Assembly (NCBI RefSeq): GCF_020687245.1
Contig: NZ_JAJEQG010000003.1
Span: forward strand, 124,001 to 188,000
DNA: 64,000 nt
Source of the DNA: Faecalibacterium longum CLA-AA-H243
GTDB taxonomy: Bacteria > Bacillota > Clostridia > Oscillospirales > Ruminococcaceae
Direction: 5' to 3'
A program made the translations under genes and the position numbers. Below, one piece after another: positions 10,659-16,884 of the stretch (within the stretch, counting starts at the first letter, position 1; each line of letters begins with the position of its first letter). The notes below the pieces were generated by a model. The model did no database searches and was not told the origin of the DNA. It was given only the letters and a program-made list of their open reading frames with translations.

Positions 10659-10799
10659 ATGACTACATCGGAAATTCTATTGCTTTTCCAGACGATCATC
10701 GCACTGTTGGCACTTCTCGTAAGTGTTGTACATCTGATGGACGACCGGAAAAAGGATGATTCTTATGGCAGCAAAAGGAAAAAGCACAAAAAGAAATGA
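10659..10799 (+). CDS. Small hydrophobic peptide, putative type I toxin
   Basis: 46 residues starting MTTSEILLLF, one strongly hydrophobic helix (about residues 6-26), then an acidic turn (MDDRKKDD) and a very basic tail ending KRKKHKKK. GGGAGG sits eight bases before the ATG. Single-helix peptides with a charged tail are characteristic of holin-like and Fst/TxpA/BsrG-type type I toxins that insert into the membrane. The gene context agrees: a structured leader, a bidirectional terminator overlapping the stop codon, and two strong convergent antisense RNA genes just downstream. I do not recognise the exact family. An alternative is a housekeeping small membrane protein. The longer open frame reaching back to 10467 starts upstream of the promoter and is not used. 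Confidence 0.6.
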   Translation: MTTSEILLLFQTIIALLALLVSVVHLMDDRKKDDSYGSKRKKHKKK

Positions 10800-10896
10800 C
10801 CGCCCACAGTTCCCCAACTCGGTGGCGGTCATTACTTTTTGTAGCGACTTAAACTGGTGAGGAGCTAGCCGTTTGCACGGATAGCGCCTTTCCTTA
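10789..10896 (-). ncRNA. Antisense RNA, copy 1 (putative antitoxin)
   Basis: Predicted minus-strand transcript of about 105 bases from a perfect promoter at 10902-10930 to the terminator hairpin at 10796-10832. It overlaps the end of the toxin-like message, including the final codons and the shared hairpin, so about 50 bases could pair. No ORF with a ribosome site is seen in it. A CCGT-GCAA-ACGG mini-hairpin lies near its 5' end. Confidence 0.55.
10796..10841. terminator. Bidirectional terminator shared by toxin-like mRNA and antisense RNA
   Basis: ATGACCGCC (10796-10804) pairs with GGCGGTCAT (10824-10832). T tracts follow in both directions. The stop codon of the 46-residue ORF is inside the stem. 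Confidence 0.8.
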
Positions 10897-10901
10897 TCTT
10901 T

Positions 10902-10930
10902 ATTATAGACAGTCGTACGTGGATTGTCAA
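10902..10930 (-). promoter_or_regulatory. Consensus promoter of antisense RNA copy 1
   Basis: Minus strand TTGACA (10925-10930), 17 bases, TATAAT (10902-10907): both hexamers and the spacer are ideal. Confidence 0.85.
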
Positions 10931-10957
10931 GCACAAGAATACAAAGGAAAAAGCACA

Positions 10958-11060
10958 AAAAGAAATGACCGCCCAACGCTTCCAACCGGTGGCGGTCATT
11001 ACTTTTGTAATGCTTGACTGGTGAGGAGCTAGCCGTTTGCACGGATAGCGCCTTTCCTTA
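10958..11060 (-). ncRNA. Antisense RNA, copy 2
   Basis: Same architecture as copy 1: promoter at 11066-11094 and terminator hairpin ATGACCGCC/GGCGGTCAT at 10965-10999. The 5' 60 bases are almost identical to copy 1, while the hairpin loop differs. It could act in trans on the toxin-like message or provide dosage. Confidence 0.5.
10965..11006. terminator. Terminator of antisense RNA copy 2
   Basis: Nine-base stem 10965-10973/10991-10999 with a T tract on the minus side. Confidence 0.75.
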
Positions 11061-11065
11061 TCTTT

Positions 11066-11094
11066 ATTATAGACAGCCGTACGTGGATTGTCAA
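11066..11094 (-). promoter_or_regulatory. Consensus promoter of antisense RNA copy 2
   Basis: TTGACA (11089-11094), 17 bases, TATAAT (11066-11071) on the minus strand, identical in both hexamers to copy 1. Confidence 0.85.
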
Positions 11095-11118
11095 GCGCCA
11101 GAACTTTCAGAATACAAA

Positions 11119-11170
11119 AGATAAAAACGGACCGCCCGCTTCGGCCTTTTCAGGCTGGGGCGGGCGGTCC
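11119..11170 (-). terminator. Terminator of the 11.1-11.35 kb transcript
   Basis: GGACCGCCCGC (11129-11139) pairs with GCGGGCGGTCC (11160-11170). On the minus strand the stem is followed by TTTTT. Confidence 0.8.
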
Positions 11171-11178
11171 GACGCTTT

Positions 11179-11283
11179 CTAACGCATTCTGATGCAATCC
11201 GACGTTTTTATCCATTCCCTTAAAAACAATGCAGATGCATCATTTTTCTTATATTCCGGCGTCATTTTCGCCTTCTGCGGCAT
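11179..11283 (-). CDS. Possible 34-residue ORF
   Basis: ATG at 11283, peptide beginning MPQKAKMTPEYKKND and ending TSDCIRMR. It sits wholly within the predicted transcript and stops nine bases before the terminator stem, an arrangement common for real short genes. The ribosome site is weak and no family is recognised, so it may be chance. Confidence 0.2.
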   Translation of the reverse strand: MPQKAKMTPEYKKNDASALFLREWIKTSDCIRMR

Positions 11284-11360
11284 CTCAAAACGGACAGTTT
11301 TTGCGCTTTTGAGTTTCCATGATTTTCCAGCTCATGCATCTCTAGCTGGTCTACACCTTG

Positions 11361-11389
11361 ATTATAGAGGAATCGTTCTCCAATGTCAA
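11361..11389 (-). promoter_or_regulatory. Consensus promoter
   Basis: Minus strand TTGACA (11384-11389), 17 bases, TATAAT (11361-11366): the third perfect minus-strand promoter within 500 bases. Confidence 0.8.
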
Positions 11390-11403
11390 TAGCCCAGCAC
11401 CTA

Positions 11404-11446
11404 TAAAAAGCCTAAGGGCGAGATCCCTTGCGGAACCTCGCCCCCT
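11404..11446 (-). terminator. Terminator of the 11.5 kb lipoprotein gene
   Basis: GGGCGAG (11416-11422) pairs with CTCGCCC (11437-11443); a T tract follows on the minus strand. A second inverted repeat ATTACAGGC/GCCTGTAAT (11496-11518) lies between the stop codon and this hairpin and may protect the 3' end. Confidence 0.65.
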
Positions 11447-11538
11447 AGACTATGTGAGATAAATCACTACATGCGCGAACATATAATGTTTATCATTACA
11501 GGCCGTGTGCCTGTAATTACTTTTTAAGAGTCAAGCAA

Positions 11539-12084
11539 TTAGACCTTAGCAGCGACGATGACAATAACGTCATACTCCTTGCCGTCAGTAGCAGCCTTCT
11601 TGGTGGTTCTGGTCTCCATAGCGACGCTGACTTCCTTGACGTCCTTGCCAGCGGCAGTTGCAGAATAGCCGTTGCCCAGAATCGCATTCACATCACCAGC
11701 CAGCTTGTTCCACTTGTAATCACCGCTGGTAGGAACGACAACTGCAGCAATAACATACTTGCCTTCGGCAACCTCGCTATCAGTGAGGTTAATAACGTAA
11801 CCGGCATTAGTAAAATCGTTCTTAGTGGTCTCTTTAGTAGCCACCTTCTTAGCAACTGCAGTAGCCTTCTCAGACAGCGTATAATCGACACCGTTAACAG
11901 TGACCTTGTTGTCCTTGACATACTTATGGAAGGCGCCATTGACCTTGGTGGTGGTACCAGCGTCATTCAGAGCGTTCAGCAGCTGCTTCTCGTGGACAGC
12001 ATCGCCAATAGCGCAGCCAGTCAGCATGGAGACAGCCATGACAGCAGTCAGAGCAACAGCCATGATCTTCTTGAACATTTTCAT
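11539..12084 (-). CDS. Lipoprotein of unknown function
   Basis: 181 residues. The signal peptide MKMFKKIMAVALTAVMAVSM ends in the lipobox LTGC with Cys24. The mature protein is small, lysine- and threonine-rich, with a C-terminal strand pattern ending DVIVIVAAKV. I see no catalytic motif. GGAGG lies eight bases before the ATG, and a strong TTGACA-17-TATACT promoter lies about 80 bases upstream, so high expression is expected. It is monocistronic. Codon use is less GC-rich than its neighbours (many AAG, ACC and GTT codons with A/T third positions in places). Function cannot be assigned. Confidence 0.75.
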   Translation of the reverse strand: MKMFKKIMAVALTAVMAVSMLTGCAIGDAVHEKQLLNALNDAGTTTKVNGAFHKYVKDNKVTVNGVDYTLSEKATAVAKKVATKETTKNDFTNAGYVINLTDSEVAEGKYVIAAVVVPTSGDYKWNKLAGDVNAILGNGYSATAAGKDVKEVSVAMETRTTKKAATDGKEYDVIVIVAAKV

Positions 12085-12163
12085 AGTGATATTCCTCCAA
12101 TAAAAAATATTTTTTATTTCGGCAAACCACTACAAGAACTTCGTGGTCTGTCTCGATGGGTTC

Positions 12164-12192
12164 AGTATAGTGCATTTTCACAAGATTGTCAA
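12164..12192 (-). promoter_or_regulatory. Promoter of the lipoprotein gene
   Basis: Minus strand TTGACA (12187-12192), 17 bases, TATACT (12164-12169). The leader contains a small ACCAC/GTGGT hairpin. The rest of the gap up to 12372 shows nothing but a GTGCCAAA direct repeat near 12270-12285. Confidence 0.75.
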
Positions 12193-12372
12193 GATACGGT
12201 ATTGTTTTCAGCATTTTGTCCAATCAGAAGCCGTGAAAAATAGCAAACTGCCCGTTAAATATGCATCCGTGCCAAAATTTGTGCCAAAGATCCTCAAAAG
12301 CTGCCCTTTGCTTTACCTTTATAACAAGGGCAAAAGCTCTACCTGCACAGGGTAAAATGGCCGAAAGTCCGT

Positions 12373-14145
12373 TCATGCTTTTACTGCCTTTTCAAACTCC
12401 GCTTCCAGCGCCTCGTTGACGGCGCGGACGGCGGCGGCATCGGGTTTGATGGCCGTGCGGTCGTAGGTGAACAGGCCGTTCACCTCGTCCTCCACGTCGG
12501 TCAGCTGGGTGTACACCAGCGCCGAGAGGCCCTTTTTCAGCTGCGGGAGCACCGTCTTGCGCTGCAGATCGCAGTAGCGCTCCGTCAGCTCTGCCCGGCT
12601 TCTGGCCGTGCCGTAGCCGTAGGTCTTCCGGGGCGGCTCATGGCCGGGCATGGGCCATGCAATGCCGCCGTACTCGCTGAGGACCACCGTGCGCACGTTC
12701 GGGCGGATGCGGAGCGGATAGAAGTAGTTGTGGATGGAATGCACATCTCCCCCGCCCCGGTCGAACCAGCCGCTGGCCTCGTCCACCGGACGGGACGGGT
12801 CGAGGGCGCGGAGGGTCTCGGTGGCTTTCCGTGCATCGAACTGCCCCCACCCCTCGTTGAACGGCACCCAGCACCCGATGCAGGGGTGCCGACCCAGCGC
12901 GGCTACCGTGTCGGCCAGCTCCCGGGCGTACTCCTCCCGGCTGTGGACGCTGCCCCGGCCCAGAAAACCCCACAGCAGCTTCCCGTCCGGGGCGCGGCGC
13001 ATCAGGGGCTGTAAGGCGTTGGTCAGGTAGGTGACGTACCACATCGGGTAGGCCCCGCCGCCGTTGACCATATCCTGCCAGACGATGATGCCCAGTTTAT
13101 CGCAGTGGTAGTACCAGCGCTCCGGCTCGATTTTGGCGTGCTTGCGCAGCAGGTTGAAGCCCAGCTCCCGCACGGTGTGCAGTTCGTGCTCCACGGCCGC
13201 GTCGGAGGGCGGGGTGTAGAGGCCGTCGGGCCAATAGCCCTGGTCCAGCAGGCCGTTGAGCAGGATGGGCCTGCCGTTCAGGAAAAACCGCCGGATGCCT
13301 TTTGCATCCTCTTTGCACTCCCACTTGCGGAGGGCGAAATAGCTGTGGACGGTGTCGAAGCCCTCTTCTTCGCCCTGGGTCGTTCCGACGGTCAAATCAT
13401 AGAGGAAGGGGCTGTCGGGGCTCCACGGGAAGAAATGCTCTTCGGCAATGTTCAGGGTCACTTCGCCGTCCCGGTCGGCCTCGTCGCTGCCCCAGTCCTC
13501 GGCGATGGTCACGCCGCCGGCCCGCACCACGGCCCAGAGGTTCACCGCGCCGCCGGGCTTCGAGGTATGGACTTTCACCGTCACCGTCCGGGCGTCGTAG
13601 TCCGGGGTGACGGTCAGCGTATCAATGTAATTTTCCGGCACCCGCTCCAGCCAGACCGTCTGCCAGATGCCGCTCTGGGCCGGGTAGAACATCCCGCCGG
13701 GCCGGAGAGTCTGCTTGCCTCTCGCCTGCGTGCCGGTGCCGGTGGGGTCCTGCACCGCCACCCAGAGGGTGTTGCGGCCCTCCGGGCGGAGCAGGTCGGT
13801 GATGTCCAGCGTGAAGGGCCAGTAGCCGCCCCGGTGTCCCCCGGCCAGACGGCCATTCACCTCCACCGCGCAGGCGTAGTCCACAGCCCCGAAGTGGAGC
13901 AGGACGCGCCCTCCCTCGCCCGCCGGGGGCGTGAAGGTGCGGTGGTAGTGGAGCCACTGGCCGGGCTGCAGCGTCCGGCCCACGCCGGAGGCTTTCGCCT
14001 CGGGCGAATAGGGTACGAGGATAGCGCCGTCCCACTTTGCCGGGAACTCCGAGCTCTGGGTGATGGCGTAGTCCCACGGGCCGTTCAGGTTGACGTAGCT
14101 GTCCCGGCGCATACTCGGGCGGGGATATTCGGGGAGCGGATGCAT
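12373..14145 (-). CDS. Glycoside hydrolase family 2
   Basis: 590 residues without a signal peptide, so cytoplasmic. Domain order is the GH2 standard. The jelly-roll sugar-binding domain (YVNLNGPWDYAI to about 175) comes first, then an Ig-like domain (to about 275), then the TIM barrel with NLLRKHAKIEPERWYYHCDKLG. The acid/base is expected at Glu431 (PFNEGWGQ) and the nucleophile at Glu491 (VLSEYGG). The NxKG signature used to mark beta-glucuronidases is not seen, so a beta-galactosidase-like or other beta-glycosidase specificity is more likely; the substrate is open. The gene is alone between an unrelated lipoprotein gene and an aminotransferase gene. Confidence 0.85.
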   Translation of the reverse strand: MHPLPEYPRPSMRRDSYVNLNGPWDYAITQSSEFPAKWDGAILVPYSPEAKASGVGRTLQPGQWLHYHRTFTPPAGEGGRVLLHFGAVDYACAVEVNGRLAGGHRGGYWPFTLDITDLLRPEGRNTLWVAVQDPTGTGTQARGKQTLRPGGMFYPAQSGIWQTVWLERVPENYIDTLTVTPDYDARTVTVKVHTSKPGGAVNLWAVVRAGGVTIAEDWGSDEADRDGEVTLNIAEEHFFPWSPDSPFLYDLTVGTTQGEEEGFDTVHSYFALRKWECKEDAKGIRRFFLNGRPILLNGLLDQGYWPDGLYTPPSDAAVEHELHTVRELGFNLLRKHAKIEPERWYYHCDKLGIIVWQDMVNGGGAYPMWYVTYLTNALQPLMRRAPDGKLLWGFLGRGSVHSREEYARELADTVAALGRHPCIGCWVPFNEGWGQFDARKATETLRALDPSRPVDEASGWFDRGGGDVHSIHNYFYPLRIRPNVRTVVLSEYGGIAWPMPGHEPPRKTYGYGTARSRAELTERYCDLQRKTVLPQLKKGLSALVYTQLTDVEDEVNGLFTYDRTAIKPDAAAVRAVNEALEAEFEKAVKA

Positions 14146-14189
14146 TTTAGTACCTCTTTTTCATAAGCTAGTCCGATTTGGCTCTCCTT

Positions 14190-14255
14190 TTCAGGGGCAA
14201 CAACGACGACCGCCGCCAGTGGTGGAAACAGGGAGTCGTTGTTGGGGCCACGGCC
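14190..14255. repeat. Inverted repeat between the GH2 and aminotransferase genes
   Basis: GCAACAACGAC near 14200 pairs with GTCGTTGTTG near 14236-14245 around a 25-base loop. No T tract follows on the minus strand, so it is not a clean terminator. The remainder of the gap to 14322 shows no gene. Confidence 0.4.
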
Positions 14256-14322
14256 AGCAAGGCGCAAGTGCTTTTCAAGCACGAAGCGAATGCTGGGAGC
14301 CGCAACCCGGTCTTGGCGAGCG

Positions 14323-15522
14323 TCAGCGAGACTGAGAGGTTTTATAGGCTGCGGCCAGCTTTTCCAGTGCGGGCAGGCTGCGCTTCACCTTCTCGGTGTC
14401 GATGCAGTAGGCAAAGCGGACATAGCCCTTGACGCCGAAGGTGTCGCTGGGGACCAGCAGCAGATCGAACTCCCGGGCCTTGAGGCAGAAGGCGTTGGCG
14501 TCCTCTTCCAGCGCCTTCGGGAAGATATAAAATGTGCCGCCGGGGCGCTCCACCTCAAAGCCCAGCTCGGTGAGCTTATCGTACAGCAGGTTCATGTTCG
14601 TCTCGTAGACCGACAGATCGCTGGTGACGTCGAGGCACTCGGCAGTGGCTTTCTGGATGATGCTGGGCGGGCAGTTGTGGCCGGTGAAGCGGGAGATCTG
14701 AGCCATCATGTCCACCAGCACGTCTTCGCCCTCGCAGCCGGGCCGGACGGCCACATAGCCCAGACGTTCGCCGGGCAGGCTCAGGCTCTTGGAGAAGGAG
14801 AAGCAGGTCAGGGTGTGGGGGTAGAACGCTGCCGGGTAAGGCACCTTTTTGCCGTCGAAGGCGATGTCACGGTAGGGCTCGTCGCTGACGAGGAAGATGT
14901 TGTGGCCGAAAACTTTGCTCTTTTCGGTCAGGATGTCGGCCAGACGGCTCAGGGTCTCGGCGGAGTAGACGACGCCGGTGGGGTTGTTCGGGGTGTTGAT
15001 GAGGACGCAGGTGACGTTCTCGGTCAGCATCTCTTCAAAGGCGTCGAGATTCGGCTGGAACGCCGGTGCCTGAGGCGGCACGACCTTGAGCACAGCGCCG
15101 GTCCCCTCCACATAAGGGCCGTACTCGGGGAAGTAGGGGGCGAAGGTCAGCACCTCGTCGCCGGGCTTTGTCACAGCGCGGATGGCGTGGGCGATAGCGC
15201 CCGCCGCACCGGTGGTGGGGAAAATATCCTTCTGCTCATAAGGCAGGCCGAAGGTCTTTGCCAGATGGGCCGCCACGGCGGTGCGGAAGCCCGGGTCGCC
15301 CTGACTGGGGCAGTAGCCGTGAAGGGCGACAGGCTCTTCCTCGGCCAGCAGGGTCTGCATGGCTTTGGTGAACTTGTCCGGGCAGGGGACGCTGGGGTTG
15401 CCCAGCGAGTAGTCGAACACGTTCTCATAGCCTATCTCGGCGGCGCGCTGTTTGCCGTACATGAAAGTCTCGCGGATGACGCTCTTGTGGCCCAGCATGG
15501 CGCGGTAAGTCTCGTTCAGCAT
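14323..15522 (-). CDS. Class I/II PLP-dependent aminotransferase
   Basis: 399 residues of the fold-type I aspartate aminotransferase superfamily. Visible motifs are PTTGAAGAIAHAI (cofactor phosphate loop), NTPNNPTG, SDEPYRD and the PLP lysine Lys245 in FSFSKSLSLPGERLGY. The start at 15522 follows GAGGGA; the longer frame adds a basic, unconserved extension without a ribosome site. Substrate cannot be read from the sequence. The protein resembles clostridial enzymes annotated as aspartate or aromatic aminotransferases, which would supply the amino-transfer step missing from the shikimate operon at 41-49 kb. A CDF exporter gene lies 19 bases upstream in the same direction. Confidence 0.85.
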   Translation of the reverse strand: MLNETYRAMLGHKSVIRETFMYGKQRAAEIGYENVFDYSLGNPSVPCPDKFTKAMQTLLAEEEPVALHGYCPSQGDPGFRTAVAAHLAKTFGLPYEQKDIFPTTGAAGAIAHAIRAVTKPGDEVLTFAPYFPEYGPYVEGTGAVLKVVPPQAPAFQPNLDAFEEMLTENVTCVLINTPNNPTGVVYSAETLSRLADILTEKSKVFGHNIFLVSDEPYRDIAFDGKKVPYPAAFYPHTLTCFSFSKSLSLPGERLGYVAVRPGCEGEDVLVDMMAQISRFTGHNCPPSIIQKATAECLDVTSDLSVYETNMNLLYDKLTELGFEVERPGGTFYIFPKALEEDANAFCLKAREFDLLLVPSDTFGVKGYVRFAYCIDTEKVKRSLPALEKLAAAYKTSQSR

Positions 15523-15541
15523 AATACTTTCCCTCTTTTTC

Positions 15542-16735
15542 TTATTGATCCTCTTCCGGCAGAGCGGAGGCATAGCTCTGCTCCACCTTCACCATACAGC
15601 AGTATCTCGGGTCCTGCTCCTTGACGAAATTGCACATCTCGGCCAGCCGCGCGTCCTTGTCGCCGGTGTAGCCCGCCGGGAACACGAGGTCGAACAGCAC
15701 GTTGGTGTGGCTGTCCCCCGGCACGATGCGCAGGTCATGGATGGACAGACGGGGGTCCATCTGGCGGGCTTTTTCCATCAAACGGCTCCGCAGGATGCCC
15801 ACGGCGGCGTCCGACGTCACGATAGGGTCGTAGTGGATGGTGACCTGTAAGTGGTCTTTTTTCAGAAAATCCCGCTCGATGTTGTCGATGATGTCGTGGG
15901 CTTCCAGCGGGTCGGCCTCGGCGGGGAACTCGATGTGGAGCGAGGCGAACTGATGCCCCGGGCCGTAGTCGTGGACCATCAGATCGTGGACGCCCAGCAC
16001 TCCCGGGTAGCTCATGACGGTGTGCTCGATGTGCTCCACCAGCTCCGGCGAGGGGCTTTCGCCCAGCAGGGGGCTGAGGGTGTCCATCATAAGCCCCCAG
16101 CCCGACCAGAGGATGAACGCCGCCACGGCCACGCCCATGAGGCCGTCCAGCACGTCCCAGCCCGTCAGGTGGGAGAGGACGGTGGACAGGAGCACGGCGC
16201 TGGTGGTCAGCACGTCGTTCCGGCTGTCGGCGGCGGTGGCCATCAGAGTCTCGGAGTTGATGCGCTGGCCGATGGTCTTGTTGAAGCGGCTCATCCAGAG
16301 CTTGACGCCGATGGACGCCGCCAGCACCCCCACACTGAGCCAGCTGAACACCACTGCCGTCGGATGCAGCACTTTGAGCACAGATTCTTTCAGCAGCGAA
16401 AGCCCGATGGCGAGGATGGTGACGCAGACCACGAGGCCCGCCAGATACTCATACCGGGCGTGGCCGTAGGGGTGCTTTTCGTCCGGGCCTTTGGCCGCCA
16501 GACGGAAGCCCACGAGGCTCACCACGTTGGACGAGGCGTCCGAGAGGTTGTTCAGGGCGTCGGCCATGATGGCGATGGAGCCGAACAGCGTCCCCGCCGC
16601 CAGCTTGCCCAGACAGAGCAGGAGATTGCAGGCCATGCCCACGAGGCTGGCCAGATTGCCGTAGGCCGTGCGGACGGCGGCGTTCTTGGTATCGTCCGGG
16701 TGCCGGACGAACAGACGGATGAGCAGTTGTGTCAT
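15542..16735 (-). CDS. Cation diffusion facilitator (metal exporter)
   Basis: 397 residues of the CDF family, which exports Zn2+, Fe2+, Mn2+ or related ions by proton antiport. About six membrane segments fill residues 12-210, with the metal-site residues in DALNNLSDASSNV (TM2) and the GHARYEYLAGL motif. A cytoplasmic C-terminal domain follows (VHDLMVHDYGPGHQFASLHIEFPA). An extra C-terminal stretch (LSIHDLRIVPGDSHTNVLFDLVFPAGY) repeats the same fold and makes it longer than the roughly 300-residue norm. Start at 16735 with GAGAGGG; a promoter lies at 16770-16798. It is probably co-transcribed with the aminotransferase gene. Confidence 0.9.
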   Translation of the reverse strand: MTQLLIRLFVRHPDDTKNAAVRTAYGNLASLVGMACNLLLCLGKLAAGTLFGSIAIMADALNNLSDASSNVVSLVGFRLAAKGPDEKHPYGHARYEYLAGLVVCVTILAIGLSLLKESVLKVLHPTAVVFSWLSVGVLAASIGVKLWMSRFNKTIGQRINSETLMATAADSRNDVLTTSAVLLSTVLSHLTGWDVLDGLMGVAVAAFILWSGWGLMMDTLSPLLGESPSPELVEHIEHTVMSYPGVLGVHDLMVHDYGPGHQFASLHIEFPAEADPLEAHDIIDNIERDFLKKDHLQVTIHYDPIVTSDAAVGILRSRLMEKARQMDPRLSIHDLRIVPGDSHTNVLFDLVFPAGYTGDKDARLAEMCNFVKEQDPRYCCMVKVEQSYASALPEEDQ

Positions 16736-16769
16736 AAAATTCCCTCTCAGCAGGTATTTCGATGCTACC

Positions 16770-16798
16770 AGTATAGCACTGCACTTTATGGTTTTGAA
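16770..16798 (-). promoter_or_regulatory. Promoter of the CDF gene
   Basis: Minus strand TTCAAA (16793-16798), 17 bases, TATACT (16770-16775). Confidence 0.45.
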
Positions 16799-16829
16799 GT
16801 ATTTCGGTAAAATTTTTCGGGTATGCAAA

Positions 16830-16860
16830 GCCCCCGGCGGGGAAGTTCCCTGCCGGGGGC
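16830..16860 (-). terminator. Hairpin after ptsI
   Basis: GCCCCCGGC...GCCGGGGGC, a nine-base stem extended by GGG/CCC. Only three T residues follow on the minus strand, so termination may be partial. Confidence 0.6.
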
Positions 16861-16884
16861 GGCGTTTTTGGGGCCAAGCGCTCC

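Larger units (their letters stand above)
10774..11102. repeat. Tandem duplication carrying two antisense RNA genes
   Basis: Two units of about 165 bases (10774-10941 and 10943-11102). Each contains the last codons of the toxin-like gene, the terminator hairpin, and a conserved block that includes the antisense promoter. The hairpin loop and the first bases after it differ most, while the promoter and 5' region are nearly identical. Confidence 0.85.
11119..11354 (-). ncRNA. Further short transcript of about 235 bases
   Basis: A perfect minus-strand promoter (11361-11389) faces a strong terminator hairpin (stem 11129-11139/11160-11170 with T tract after it). The region between is AT-richer than the flanks and has no obvious homologue of the two antisense RNAs. 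It may be a regulatory RNA or a message for a very small protein (see 11179-11283). Confidence 0.45.

Noticed and set aside
10774-11102. Possible CRISPR-like repeat
   Set aside because: Only two units of about 165 bases, with promoters and terminators inside; it is a tandem duplication, not a repeat-spacer array.
11192-11392. 66-codon plus-strand ORF in the 11.2 kb gap
   Set aside because: No ribosome site, and it lies opposite a well-defined promoter-terminator unit.
12193-12372. Integrase remnant or attachment site
   Set aside because: Only a GTGCCAAA direct repeat is visible; no coding signal or att-like identity block could be supported.
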